A DNA stretch of 43,660 nucleotides from Mycobacteriales bacterium (GCA_035690485.1 DASSKL010000053.1:1-43660); one strand, 5' to 3'; counted from the first letter of the stretch, positions 1 to 10,695 are shown. Made by a program: numbers and translations. The notes: generated from the sequence alone by a model not told the origin.

Positions 1-8
1 TGTTCTAC

Positions 9-980
9 GTGGCGGAGACCTCGCATGAGCAGGTCTCCTCGGCTGTCTACCGAAAGGTCCGGGGGGTCCTGATGAGCCCTGGTGGCATCGTCGCTCTCGT
101 CGTTCTCCTACTTCTGGTCGTCTTCGTCCTCACGACGATCGTGCGCACCATCCGCATCGTGCCGCAGGCGACCGCTGGCATCGTCGAGCGTCTTGGGCGC
201 TACGCCCGCACCCTCGACCCCGGTCTGCACGTCCTCATGCCGTTCTTCGACAAGGTGCGCACCACGATCGACCTGCGTGAGCAGGTGGTCAGCTTCCCGC
301 CGCAGCCGGTGATCACCGAGGACAACCTGGTCGTGTCGATCGACACGGTCGTCTACTTCCAGGTGACCGACCCCAGGTCCGCGACGTACGAGATCGCCAA
401 CTACATCCAGGCGGTCGAGCAGCTCACGGTCACCACCCTGCGCAACGTCGTCGGCGGCATGGATCTCGAGAAGACGCTGACCTCGCGCGAGGACATCAAC
501 GCCGCGCTGCGCGTGGTGCTCGACGAGGCCACCGGCAAGTGGGGCATCCGGGTCAACCGGGTCGAGCTCAAGGCGATCGACCCGCCGCCGTCCATCCAGG
601 ACTCGATGGAGCAGCAGATGCGGGCCGAGCGCAACAAGCGCGCGGCGATCCTGACCGCGGAAGGGCAGCGGCAGTCCGCGATCCTCACCGCAGAGGGCGA
701 GCAGCAGGCCGCGGTGCTGCGTGCGCAGGGCGACCGCGACGCCGCCATCCTGCGCGCCGAGGGTGAGGCGAAGGCGATCGAGACGGTCTTCGGCGCGATC
801 CACGCGGGCGACGCCGACCCGAAGCTGCTGGCCTACCAGTACGTGCAGAACCTGCCGAAGCTCGCCGCGGGCGAGGGCAGCAGCGTGTTCGTCGTCCCGG
901 GCGAGCTCACCGAGGCGGTCAAGCAGATCGGCACGGCGTTCGGCCACCGGTCGCCCGGAGGCGAGCCACCCGGCCGGTAG
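9..980 (+). CDS. SPFH/Band 7 (stomatin-prohibitin) membrane protein
   Basis: A single hydrophobic segment (about residues 25-48) is followed by an SPFH/Band 7 domain (about 50-200; motifs GIVERLGRY, LDPGLHVLMPF). A charged coiled region at about 214-257 is made of four consecutive 11-residue repeats of the pattern AILTAEG(x)4. Family members assemble as oligomeric rings on membranes and affect protease access and membrane organisation; the client here is unknown. The start is uncertain. The first in-frame GTG is at 9, but the frame is already open at the window edge with high third-position GC, so the true start may lie outside. The ATG at 72 would begin just before the membrane segment and overlaps a TGA in another frame (TGATG), so it is the main alternative. 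Confidence 0.85.
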   Translation: MAETSHEQVSSAVYRKVRGVLMSPGGIVALVVLLLLVVFVLTTIVRTIRIVPQATAGIVERLGRYARTLDPGLHVLMPFFDKVRTTIDLREQVVSFPPQPVITEDNLVVSIDTVVYFQVTDPRSATYEIANYIQAVEQLTVTTLRNVVGGMDLEKTLTSREDINAALRVVLDEATGKWGIRVNRVELKAIDPPPSIQDSMEQQMRAERNKRAAILTAEGQRQSAILTAEGEQQAAVLRAQGDRDAAILRAEGEAKAIETVFGAIHAGDADPKLLAYQYVQNLPKLAAGEGSSVFVVPGELTEAVKQIGTAFGHRSPGGEPPGR

Positions 981-983
981 CGT
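978..983 (+). promoter_or_regulatory. -10 box (TAGCGT) for a leaderless oxidoreductase transcript
   Basis: TAGCGT fits the actinobacterial TAnnnT -10 consensus and sits 7 bases before the GTG at 991, so transcription would begin at or within a base of the start codon. The first three bases are also the TAG stop of the SPFH gene. No clear -35 is seen. It is inferred from the same spacing at several other genes in the window. Confidence 0.45.
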
Positions 984-990
984 GCCGGGT

Positions 991-1902
991 GTGACGTTTC
1001 CCCCCGACCTGCGCGCGCGGATGGGCCGCGTCGGCGTCTGGACCGGGCAGCTCGACTACTCGACCGCCGACGACGCGCGTGCCGCCGCCCTCGAGGTCGA
1101 AGCCGCCGGCTACGGCGCGCTCTGGACCGGGGAGGCCGTCGGCCGCGAGGTGCTGACGGCGGCGCAGCTGTTGCTGGGGGCGACGAGCACCCTCGTCGTC
1201 GCGACCGGCATCGCGAACATCTGGGCCCGTGACGCGCTGGCCATGGCTGCGGGGCAGCTGGCCCTCGGCGAGGCGTTCCCCGGCCGCTTCGTGCTCGGCA
1301 TCGGCGTGAGCCACAAGCCGCTGCTCGACGTGCGCGGCGAGGACTACACCAGGCCGCTGGCGTTCATGCGCGGCTACCTCGACGGCATGGACAAGGGCGC
1401 GGAGGTCTACCGCGCGGTGCGGCCGGAACCCGCGCCGCCACGGGTGCTCGCGGCCCTCGGCCCGAAGATGCTCGAGCTCGCCGCCGAGCGCGCCGACGGG
1501 GCGCACAGCTACTTCGTGCCGCCGGAGCACACCGCCGAGGCACGCCGGCGGCTCGGGGCCGGCAAGCTGCTCGCGCCGGAGCAGGCCGTCGTGCTCGAGC
1601 GCGACGCCGCCACGGCACGGGAGATCGCCCGGCGGCACACGTCGAGCTACCTGCGCCTGCCCAACTACACCAACAACCTGAAGCGGTTCGGCTTCACCGA
1701 CGACGACTTCGCCGGCGGCGGCACCGACCGGCTGGTCGACACGATCGTGGCCTGGGGCGGCCCGGAGGCCGTCGTGTCCCGCGTCAAGGCTCACCTCGAC
1801 GCCGGCGCCGACCACGTCGCCGTCCAGGTGCTCGACCCCGACCGCCGCGGTCTGCCGCGCCGGCAGTGGCGCGAGCTGGCCCCTGCCCTCCTGGAGCTGT
1901 AG
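991..1902 (+). CDS. LLM-class F420-dependent oxidoreductase
   Basis: The 303-residue product has the luciferase-like TIM-barrel pattern: an N-terminal strand GRVGVWTGQLDY, then AALEVEAAGYGALWTGE, a central LALGEAFPGRFVLGIGVSH segment, and a C-terminal AGADHVAVQVL strand. This matches the TIGR03620-type (MSMEG_4141-like) F420-dependent oxidoreductases of actinobacteria, which pass hydride between F420 and usually unknown substrates. GTG 991 is chosen because a TAGCGT -10 box lies 7 bases upstream, implying a leaderless message. GTG 982 and ATG 1021 are alternatives. The stop directly abuts the ATG of the thioesterase gene (TAG/ATG), so the two are very probably co-transcribed. The substrate is unknown. 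Confidence 0.85.
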   Translation: MTFPPDLRARMGRVGVWTGQLDYSTADDARAAALEVEAAGYGALWTGEAVGREVLTAAQLLLGATSTLVVATGIANIWARDALAMAAGQLALGEAFPGRFVLGIGVSHKPLLDVRGEDYTRPLAFMRGYLDGMDKGAEVYRAVRPEPAPPRVLAALGPKMLELAAERADGAHSYFVPPEHTAEARRRLGAGKLLAPEQAVVLERDAATAREIARRHTSSYLRLPNYTNNLKRFGFTDDDFAGGGTDRLVDTIVAWGGPEAVVSRVKAHLDAGADHVAVQVLDPDRRGLPRRQWRELAPALLEL

Positions 1903-2706
1903 ATGGGTGAGAGCCAGTTCGAGCAGGCCACCGCAGTGACGCGCGTCGCCGAAGGCCGGTGGTCGTGCCACCTCGACCCGGCCTGGTCGATCGGCGACAA
2001 GCCGCACGGCGGCTACACGATGGCCACGCTGACCCGGGCTGCGCTGCTCGCCGCCGACCGGCCGCACCCACTGTCGGTCAGCGCGCACTTCCTGCGCCCG
2101 CCGACGTGGGCGCCCGCGGAGGTGCTCACCGACGTCGTACGCCGTGGCCGCACGGTCTCCACGGTGCACGCCCGGCTGGTGCAGGAGGGCAAGGTCTGCA
2201 TCGAGGCCGTCGCCGCCGTCGGGGAGATCAGCGAGCAGCCGCTGGAGTGGACGCGCCGGCAGCCGCCGGCCATGGCACCGCTGGCGGAGTCGCACGCGGG
2301 CGAGGGTCCCGACCCTCAGGGCGTGCGCAGCCGTATCGACCTGCGCATGGACCCGGCGACGCTCGGGTTCACCCGCGGTGAGCCTGCGGGTGAGGCACGG
2401 ATGAGCGGCTGGATGCGGCTGGCCGACGGCGCCGACCCCGATCCGCTGATGCTCATCGTGGCCGTCGACGCACTGCCGCCGGTGGTGCTCGAGCTCGGGC
2501 ACATGGGGTGGGCACCCACCGTCGAGCTGACGTTCCTCTTGCGTGCACTGCCGGTGCCCGGCTGGCTGCAGGTGCACGCCGACGCCAACGCGTTGTCGGC
2601 TGACGGCTGGTTCGACGAGAACGCCGAGGTCTACGACGCGTCCGGGCAGCTGGTCGCACAGTCCCGACAGCTCGCACTGTCGGGCACCGCCATGCAGCGT
2701 CGCTAG
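1903..2706 (+). CDS. Acyl-CoA thioesterase family protein (double hotdog)
   Basis: The 267-residue length and layout fit the TesB-like double-hotdog thioesterases. The first hotdog (about 1-115) carries KPHGGYTMATLTRAAL and SAHFLRPPTWAPAEVLTDV. The second (about 140-265) carries MSGWMRLADG, AVDALPPVVLELG and WLQVHADANALSADGWFDENAEVYDASG in consecutive stretches. Members hydrolyse acyl-CoA thioesters in the cytoplasm. The ATG follows the preceding stop with no gap, so translation is probably coupled to the F420 oxidoreductase, which suggests a shared fatty or aromatic acyl pathway; the substrate is not predictable. It converges with the glycosidase gene seven bases downstream. Confidence 0.82.
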   Translation: MGESQFEQATAVTRVAEGRWSCHLDPAWSIGDKPHGGYTMATLTRAALLAADRPHPLSVSAHFLRPPTWAPAEVLTDVVRRGRTVSTVHARLVQEGKVCIEAVAAVGEISEQPLEWTRRQPPAMAPLAESHAGEGPDPQGVRSRIDLRMDPATLGFTRGEPAGEARMSGWMRLADGADPDPLMLIVAVDALPPVVLELGHMGWAPTVELTFLLRALPVPGWLQVHADANALSADGWFDENAEVYDASGQLVAQSRQLALSGTAMQRR

Positions 2707-2713
2707 GACCTGC

Positions 2714-5341
<2,628 letters not shown>

Positions 5342-5410
5342 GCCGGCTACCTTGCCGTACGGACAATCCGGTTGCTACAGCCCCCGCCCATACCTGCCGA
5401 TGAGGTTGCG

Positions 5411-7576
5411 GTGTCCGCCCGACGCGCCAGGCGCCCCGTGAGCCGCCACGCCGCGCTCGTGACGACATCGCCTTCCGCGGCTCCCGCCGAGTCGCGAGTC
5501 ACCGTCGTCGTCAACCGGATGGCGACCGAGTGGCACCTCGGCATGAACCCGTGGGCCGTCGGCGTGATCCTGGTCGTCGCGGCCACCGTCTCCGCGGCGG
5601 CGGCCACGTTGCTCGGCATGGTCGCGGAGATCGCGCCCGTGTGGGCGACCGCGCTCGTCCTGCTGGCCAGCCATCGGTTCGGCCCCAAGGGCGTCGTCCC
5701 GACTGCAGCAGCCTGCGCCGTCCTCGGCGGCTGGTTGACCGGCGACGGCGTCACCCTGCACACGCTGCAGCTGGTCGGGATCATGGCGACCGGCTACGTG
5801 GCGGTGGGTCTCGCGTCGGCCGCGACGTTCTACCGGCTGTTCCGGCGGCTGAACGCCGAGCACGAGCTGCGGCTGTCCGACGTGGAGTCGGAGCGCAACC
5901 GCGCGGTGCAGATCGCCATGGAGCGCGAGCACCTGCAGCAGCAGCTGTCCTACAACGCGACGCACGACGCGCTGACCGGGCTGGCCAACCGCACGCTCCT
6001 GCTGGCCTCGATCGAGGAAGCCTTGGACGCCCGGCGAGCCGACGGCGGACGCGCGGCGGTGCTGTTCCTCGACCTGGACGACTTCAAGGCCGTCAACGAC
6101 ACGCTCGGGCACGGCGCCGGCGACCACCTGCTCGAGGTCGTCGGCGACCGGCTGCGCAACGGCATCCGGTTCTCCGACCTGGTGGCCCGGCTCGGCGGTG
6201 ACGAGTTCGCCGTGCTGTTCCCGGAGTTCGATCCGGCGGCCGCGGACGCCGTCGTCAACCGCGTGCTCGACACGCTCAACAACCCGATCCGGCTGGGCTC
6301 GCGGATGGTGCACGTCCGGGCGTCGGCCGGCCTGGTGGTGAGCGACGGGCACGACACGGCGCTCGGCGTGCTGGGCAAGGCCGACCTCGCGATGTACTCG
6401 GTCAAGGAGCGCGGCAAGTCCGACCTGGCGGTCTTCGCGCAGGAGATGCAGAGCACCCGGCAGGAGCGCGCCGAGCTCGAGCGCGACCTGGCGGCCGCGG
6501 TCACCAACGGGCAGCTGCAGCTCGTCTACCAGCCACTGGTCGACCTGCACGGCGGCCGCATCATCGGCTGCGAGGCACTGAGCCGCTGGGCGCACCCGGA
6601 GCACGGACCGGTGCCCCCGGACGTCTTCATCCCGCTGGCCGAGGCGACCGGCGCGATCGTCGGGATCGGCGAGTGGGTCTTGGAGCAGGCCTGCCGCCGG
6701 CTGTCGGCCTGGCAGCGCAGGCTCGGTGGCGACGCGCCGTTCACGATGGCGGTCAACGTCAGCGCCCGACAGCTCGCCGACGACGACGTGGTCGCGCGGT
6801 TCGCCGACGTCTTGCGGCGTACGGCGGTCGACCCGCGGTGGGTCAACCTGGAGATCACCGAGAGCCTGCTGCTCGACGACGACGAGCTCGCCCTCGACGT
6901 GCTGTGGAAGCTGCGTGCGCTCGGCGTACGCCTGGCGGTCGACGACTTCGGTACCGGCTACTCGTCGCTGTCCCGGCTCAACCGCTTGCCGATCCAGAAG
7001 CTGAAGATCGACAAGTCGTTCACGCTGGGGCTCACGGCCGACGCCGAGGGCCGGGCCAACGCGACGTTGATCTCCTCCGCCGTCGCCATGGCGCACGGGC
7101 TCGGCCTGCAGGTGGTCGCCGAAGGCGTGGAGACGCAGGAACACGTCGGCCTGCTTCGGCACGTGGGTTGCGACATCGGCCAGGGCTACCTGTTCAGCCG
7201 GCCGGTGGCCGCCGACGACCTCGACATCGCCGCGGCGCCGTTCGCGCTGGCTCCCGCCGACGGGGGCCTGCTGCGCACCAGCGAGTCCGACGGTTCGACC
7301 CGGATCGGGCTCATGCCCTCCGCGCACGGTCGCCCGGGCGGCCAGCCACGGTCGCTCACCAGTCGCATCAGCGATGCAACGGCAGCGCCGGCCCCCGCCG
7401 CCGCACCCGCGGCCGAGCTCGACCCGGTCGCACCGGCCGCAGTCGCCGCCGCGCCGAACCTGACGCCACTGCCGCAGCAGCGTCCGGCGGCGGAGTCCGA
7501 CGAGCCGGTCCCCTTCGGTCGCCGGCGCACCGACCTGCGCCCCGCCGGTCTGACCGGTCACGCCGACAGCGCGTAA
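5411..7576 (+). CDS. Membrane-bound GGDEF-EAL c-di-GMP synthase/phosphodiesterase
   Basis: About three membrane segments (residues 40-140) and a short helical linker precede a GGDEF domain with an intact GGDEF motif at about 262 and an RFSD (RxxD) inhibitory I-site five residues before it. An EAL domain follows: EALSRW at about 388, VNVSARQL, NLEITES, DDFGTGYSS, KIDKSF and VAEGVET. All expected catalytic and metal-binding residues are visible, so both synthesis and hydrolysis of cyclic di-GMP are possible. The last ~100 residues are Ala/Pro-rich and probably disordered. GTG 5411 is preferred because GAGG lies five bases upstream; GTG 5438, GTG 5459 and ATG 5519 (closest to the first membrane helix) are alternatives. 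The 3' end overlaps the convergent methyltransferase gene by 19 bases. Confidence 0.88.
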   Translation: MSARRARRPVSRHAALVTTSPSAAPAESRVTVVVNRMATEWHLGMNPWAVGVILVVAATVSAAAATLLGMVAEIAPVWATALVLLASHRFGPKGVVPTAAACAVLGGWLTGDGVTLHTLQLVGIMATGYVAVGLASAATFYRLFRRLNAEHELRLSDVESERNRAVQIAMEREHLQQQLSYNATHDALTGLANRTLLLASIEEALDARRADGGRAAVLFLDLDDFKAVNDTLGHGAGDHLLEVVGDRLRNGIRFSDLVARLGGDEFAVLFPEFDPAAADAVVNRVLDTLNNPIRLGSRMVHVRASAGLVVSDGHDTALGVLGKADLAMYSVKERGKSDLAVFAQEMQSTRQERAELERDLAAAVTNGQLQLVYQPLVDLHGGRIIGCEALSRWAHPEHGPVPPDVFIPLAEATGAIVGIGEWVLEQACRRLSAWQRRLGGDAPFTMAVNVSARQLADDDVVARFADVLRRTAVDPRWVNLEITESLLLDDDELALDVLWKLRALGVRLAVDDFGTGYSSLSRLNRLPIQKLKIDKSFTLGLTADAEGRANATLISSAVAMAHGLGLQVVAEGVETQEHVGLLRHVGCDIGQGYLFSRPVAADDLDIAAAPFALAPADGGLLRTSESDGSTRIGLMPSAHGRPGGQPRSLTSRISDATAAPAPAAAPAAELDPVAPAAVAAAPNLTPLPQQRPAAESDEPVPFGRRRTDLRPAGLTGHADSA

Positions 7577-8214
7577 ACCCTTGCCGTGGTGAAGTCGGAC
7601 TCTTCGAGCTCCGGCGTCGTCGGCACGTCGTAGGCGGCCAGCTGCGTCAGCCCGTCGGCCGGCAGGTAGCGCCGGCCCGGGTCACCGAGCAGCACGTCGA
7701 TGCCCCCTGCAGCAGCGCCCCGCAGCCAGGGGACGACGCGACCGGCCATCGCGTGCTCGTAGCAGACGTCACCGGCAAGGATCAGGTCGACGTCGGGAGC
7801 GCCGCCGTCGAGCAAGTCCGCGCCGACGAAGGTGACGGCGACGCCGTTGGCCGCCGCGTTGAGGGCGACCGCGGCGCCGGCGAAAGCGTCGATGTCGGCG
7901 ACCGTTGCCTCCGCCGCGCCGGCGCGCATCGCGGCGATCGCGCACAGCCCCGAGCCGCCGGCGAAGTCGAGCACCCGGCGACCGGCGACGATCTCGGGCC
8001 GGTCGAGGACGTAGCGCGCTACCGCCTGGCCGCCGGCCCAGGCGAACGCCCAGTAGGGCGGCGGCACCCCACTCTCCTGCAGCTCCTCCTCGGTCCACTC
8101 CCAGATGGGAGTGACCTCGTCGGCCAGGTAGAGCTGCAGCTCAGGGACATAGGGCGGCCGGCGCAGCAGGGTGTGGCACTGCACGAAGGCTCGCCGCCGG
8201 TGCACGTCGTCCAC
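7558..8214 (-). CDS. Class I SAM-dependent methyltransferase (ETFB-lysine/PrmA-like)
   Basis: The 218-residue protein has a SAM-binding motif I, VLDFAGGSGLCAIAAMRAGA, and an acidic motif II (VADIDAF). Its DLILAGDVCYEH segment and the N-terminal PPYWAFAWAGGQAVARYVLD block are typical of METTL20/ETFBKMT-like and Nnt1-like lysine methyltransferases. The target is probably a protein lysine but is not predictable. GTG 8214 is chosen because a TACGCT -10 box lies eight bases upstream, indicating a leaderless start; a second GTG lies at 8205. The gene follows dnaB on the same strand after a 43-base gap that contains this -10 box, so it has its own start signal. Confidence 0.78.
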   Translation of the reverse strand: MDDVHRRRAFVQCHTLLRRPPYVPELQLYLADEVTPIWEWTEEELQESGVPPPYWAFAWAGGQAVARYVLDRPEIVAGRRVLDFAGGSGLCAIAAMRAGAAEATVADIDAFAGAAVALNAAANGVAVTFVGADLLDGGAPDVDLILAGDVCYEHAMAGRVVPWLRGAAAGGIDVLLGDPGRRYLPADGLTQLAAYDVPTTPELEESDFTTARVYALSA

Positions 8215-8222
8215 GGGCGGTG

Positions 8223-8228
8223 AGCGTA
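8223..8228 (-). promoter_or_regulatory. -10 box (TACGCT) for leaderless methyltransferase mRNA
   Basis: On the minus strand TACGCT is followed by eight bases and then the GTG at 8214, the TAnnnT/start arrangement seen repeatedly in this window. No ribosome binding site precedes the GTG. The -35 region is not recognisable. Confidence 0.4.
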
Positions 8229-8257
8229 GGACGGCGGGCCCGGATCGAGGGGCCCGG

Positions 8258-9640
8258 CTATCCCGGCGACATGTCGACGAAGCGGCTGTAGTGGCCCTGG
8301 AACGCCACGGTGACCGTCGCCGTCGGGCCGTTGCGGTGCTTGGCGACGATGAGGTCGGCCTCGCCCGCCCGCGGCGACTCCTTCTCGTAGAAGTCCTCGC
8401 GGTGCAGGAGCAGAACGACGTCGGCGTCCATCTCGATCGCGCCACTTTCGCGCAGGTCCGACAGCTGCGGCTTCTTGTCGGCACGCTGCTCGGGATTGCG
8501 GTTGAGCTGGCTGACGGCGACAACCGGCACCTCCAGCTCCTTCGCGAGAAGCTTGATGCTGCGCGACAGCTCGGAGACCTCCTGCTGCCGGCTGTCGACC
8601 TTGCGCGGCGACGTCATCAGCTGCATGTAGTCGATGACGATCAGACGTAGGTCGTGGCGCTGCTTGAGCCGCCGAGCCTTGGCGCGGATCTCCATCATCG
8701 TCAGGTTGGGTGAGTCGTCGATGAACAGTGGCGCCTCGGCGACCTCGCCCATCCGGCGCGCCAGGCGGGCCCAGTCCTCGTCGCTCATCGTGCCGGACCG
8801 CATGTGGTGCAGGGGCACCCGCGCCTCGGCCGAGAGCAGCCGCATGGTGATCTCGTTGCGGCTCATCTCCAGGCTGAAGATAACCGAGGGCAGCCCGTGC
8901 TTGATGGCGGCCGAGCGCAGCCAGTCGAGAGCGATCGTCGACTTGCCCAGCGAGGGTCTGGCCGCCACGATCACCATCTGGCCCGGGTGCAGCCCGTTGG
9001 TCAGCTCGTCGAGGTCCTTGAACCCGGTCGGCACACCGACCATGCCGCCGTCGCGGCTGCTGATCGCCTCGATCTCGTCGAGGGTGCCCTGCAGCACCTC
9101 CTCCAGCCGCAGGTAGTCGTCGCTGGTGCGCCGCTCGGTGACGTCGTAGACCGCGGCCTGCGCCCGGTCGACGATCTCGTCGACGTCGCCACCGTGGCCC
9201 GAGGCCGCGCCGTAACCGAGCTGCACGATGCGGGTGCCGGCCTCGACCAGCCGGCGCAGGATCGCCCGCTCGGCGACGATTCGCGCGTAGTAGCCGGCGT
9301 TGGCAGCCGTCGGCACCGACGCGATCAGCGTGTGCAGGTAGGGCGCGCCACCCACGCGGGCCAGCTCGCCGTGGCGGGTCAGCTCGGCGGCGACCGTCAC
9401 CGGGTCAGCCGGCTCCCCGCGGCCGTAGAGGTCGATGACCGTCTCGAAGACGGTCTGGTGGGCGGGGCGGTAGAAGTCGACGGGTCGCAGCACCTCGACC
9501 ACGTCGGCGATGGCGTCCTTGGACAGCAGCATGCCACCGAGCACGCACTGCTCCGCGGTGATGTCCTGCGGCGGCAGCCGCTCGAACTCCTCCCGGCCGT
9601 CACCGACCGGGCCCATCGCGACGACGTCGGCCACACTCAC
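8258..9640 (-). CDS. dnaB: Replicative DNA helicase DnaB
   Basis: DnaB is the hexameric 5'-3' helicase that unwinds DNA ahead of the replication fork. The 460-residue protein shows the N-terminal domain (PQDITAEQCVLGGMLLSKDA), the RecA-fold helicase core with Walker A ARPSLGKST, the Walker B region LRLIVIDYMQLM, and VAVSQLNRNPEQRADKKPQLSDLRESGAIEMDADVV-type C-terminal motifs, all uninterrupted. Its length leaves no room for an intein, unlike many mycobacterial dnaB genes. GTG 9640 is taken as start, with GGAAGGAG about 11 bases upstream; GTG 9634 and ATG 9616 are alternatives. It lies downstream of the rpsF-ssb-rpsR-rplI operon but behind a terminator, so it has a separate promoter. Confidence 0.97.
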   Translation of the reverse strand: MSVADVVAMGPVGDGREEFERLPPQDITAEQCVLGGMLLSKDAIADVVEVLRPVDFYRPAHQTVFETVIDLYGRGEPADPVTVAAELTRHGELARVGGAPYLHTLIASVPTAANAGYYARIVAERAILRRLVEAGTRIVQLGYGAASGHGGDVDEIVDRAQAAVYDVTERRTSDDYLRLEEVLQGTLDEIEAISSRDGGMVGVPTGFKDLDELTNGLHPGQMVIVAARPSLGKSTIALDWLRSAAIKHGLPSVIFSLEMSRNEITMRLLSAEARVPLHHMRSGTMSDEDWARLARRMGEVAEAPLFIDDSPNLTMMEIRAKARRLKQRHDLRLIVIDYMQLMTSPRKVDSRQQEVSELSRSIKLLAKELEVPVVAVSQLNRNPEQRADKKPQLSDLRESGAIEMDADVVLLLHREDFYEKESPRAGEADLIVAKHRNGPTATVTVAFQGHYSRFVDMSPG

Positions 9641-9679
9641 GGTCCGCTGCGCTCCTTCCGCCCACCGGCGCTCGCACCG

Positions 9680-9702
9680 TGTCTACCGGAGGGGTGTGAC
9701 AA
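9680..9702 (-). promoter_or_regulatory. dnaB promoter candidate, RecA-NDp/PafBC-like
   Basis: On the minus strand TTGTCA (9702-9697), an 11-base gap and TAGACA (9685-9680) stand about 40 bases ahead of the dnaB GTG. The spacing equals the actinobacterial LexA-independent DNA-damage promoter (TTGTCRGTG-N8-TAnnnT), but the GTG triplet is CAC here and the last -10 base is A. It would give a leader of roughly 33 bases holding the GGAAGGAG ribosome site. Confidence 0.35.
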
Positions 9703-9737
9703 CGCAGCCCGCCGCGCCGGGAGTTGCTCCCCGCCGC

Positions 9738-9879
9738 TGTGGACACCGCTGGGGAACCGGTGGGGACGCGACGCCGCGTCGCTGTGCACCAGCTGGGGAC
9801 GACCCTGTGGACGGCGTACGCCGCACCGCCGGGTTCACGCGGTGGAGCAGGCGAAGCAGTGTCCCGATGCTGTGGACGA
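9738..9879. other. Cluster of DnaA-box-like 9-mers upstream of dnaB
   Basis: TGTGGACAC (9738-9746), TGTGGACGG (9806-9814) and TGTGGACGA (9871-9879) are same-direction relatives of the actinobacterial DnaA box TTGTCCACA, read as its reverse complement. TGTGCACCA (9783-9791) is a poorer fourth copy. The core TCCACA is exact in three copies. A GACGCG/CGCGTC inverted repeat lies between the first two. The stretch has no gene; DnaA binding is inferred from sequence only. Confidence 0.35.
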
Positions 9880-9920
9880 AAAAAAGTTGGGCCCGGCCGC
9901 CACAACGGTGACCGGGCCCA
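9879..9920 (-). terminator. Intrinsic terminator of the rpsF-ssb-rpsR-rplI operon
   Basis: In the minus direction a perfect 9-bp stem (TGGGCCCGG / CCGGGCCCA, 9912-9920 with 9888-9896) and a 15-base loop are followed by AC and seven T residues (complement of 9879-9885). It lies 15 bases beyond the rplI stop. This is a textbook Rho-independent terminator and the clearest in the window. Confidence 0.9.
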
Positions 9921-9935
9921 GCTGCCTGAGCGGGC

Positions 9936-10385
9936 TCAGGCGCCGACGACGTCGACCTCCACCTGCGCGGAGATCTCCGGGTGCAGCCGGACGCTGACGA
10001 CGTGGCTGCCGACCGTCTTGATCGGGGCCGACAGCTCGATACGGCGCTTGTCGACGGACGGCCCGCCAGCGGCCTTCACCGCTTCGGCGACGTCGGCCGC
10101 GGTGACCGAGCCGAACAGCCGGCCGCCCTCGCCGGCGCGGGTGCGCAGCCGCACGGTCAGTGCCTGCAGCTGCGCGGCGATCTCGCGAGCCTGGCCCAGG
10201 TCACGGACCTCGCGCACCTCACGGGCGCGGCGGATCGTCTCCACCTGCTTCTCGGCGCCGCGGGTGTGCCGGATCGCGAACCCCCGCGGGAGCAGGAAGT
10301 TGCGGGCGTAGCCGTCCTTGACCTCGACGATCTCGCCGGGGCTGCCGAGGCCGGTGACCTCCTGGGTGAGGACGATCTTCATCAT
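9936..10385 (-). CDS. rplI: 50S ribosomal protein L9
   Basis: The product is 149 residues, normal for bacterial L9. The N-terminal domain begins [32 protein letters not shown]-type (first residues visible, RNA-binding Gly/Lys pattern). A long connecting helix with Arg/Glu repeats follows, then the C-terminal domain ([16 protein letters not shown]). It binds 23S rRNA at the base of the L1 stalk. Two ATG codons stand in tandem; AGGAGG lies six bases before the first, and the family consensus favours the second (10382). It is the last gene of the rpsF-ssb-rpsR-rplI operon, 11 bases after rpsR, and is followed by a strong terminator. Confidence 0.96.
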   Translation of the reverse strand: MMKIVLTQEVTGLGSPGEIVEVKDGYARNFLLPRGFAIRHTRGAEKQVETIRRAREVREVRDLGQAREIAAQLQALTVRLRTRAGEGGRLFGSVTAADVAEAVKAAGGPSVDKRRIELSAPIKTVGSHVVSVRLHPEISAQVEVDVVGA

Positions 10386-10396
10386 GGCGACCCTCC

Positions 10397-10633
10397 TCAG
10401 CGCGCGGTGCTCGTGTAGGGCAGCAGCGCCATCTCCCGGCTGTTCTTAATCGCCGTCGCGATGTCGCGCTGGTGCTGCGAACAGTTGCCCGTCACCCGCC
10501 GCGCGCGGATCTTGCCGCGGTCGGAGATGAACTTGCGCAGCAGCGCGGTGTCCTTGTAGTCGATGTAGCTGATCTGTTCCTTGCAGAATGCGCAGACCTT
10601 CTTCTTCGGCTTGCGCACTGGTGGCTTGGCCAT
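10397..10633 (-). CDS. rpsR: 30S ribosomal protein S18
   Basis: The 78-residue protein shows the S18 core [19 protein letters not shown], then [24 protein letters not shown], and an N-terminal CAFC pair. The Cys pair plus the Cys in GNCSQH make this the zinc-binding (C+) type; many actinobacteria also keep a C- paralogue elsewhere that is used under zinc limitation. S18 pairs with S6 on the small-subunit platform, matching its place in one operon with rpsF. The start is ATG. Confidence 0.96.
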   Translation of the reverse strand: MAKPPVRKPKKKVCAFCKEQISYIDYKDTALLRKFISDRGKIRARRVTGNCSQHQRDIATAIKNSREMALLPYTSTAR

Positions 10634-10695
10634 CGTGGTGCTCCAGGGGTGCTGGGCCCCGCCGTCCGGCGGGGATGGTCAGGGATGATGGATGG

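Noticed and set aside
919-2577. Minus-strand 552-codon open frame
   Set aside because: Antisense shadow of the oxidoreductase and thioesterase genes, which have clear family motifs.
5344-5372. TTGTCC-N11-TAGCCG on the minus strand as a damage-type promoter of the glycosidase
   Set aside because: The -10 part is only two bases from the ATG at 5341 and lacks the final T, so it cannot serve the annotated start.
8258-9640. Intein in dnaB
   Set aside because: Length is normal (460 residues) and the Walker A and later motifs are contiguous; no splice-junction residues interrupt them.
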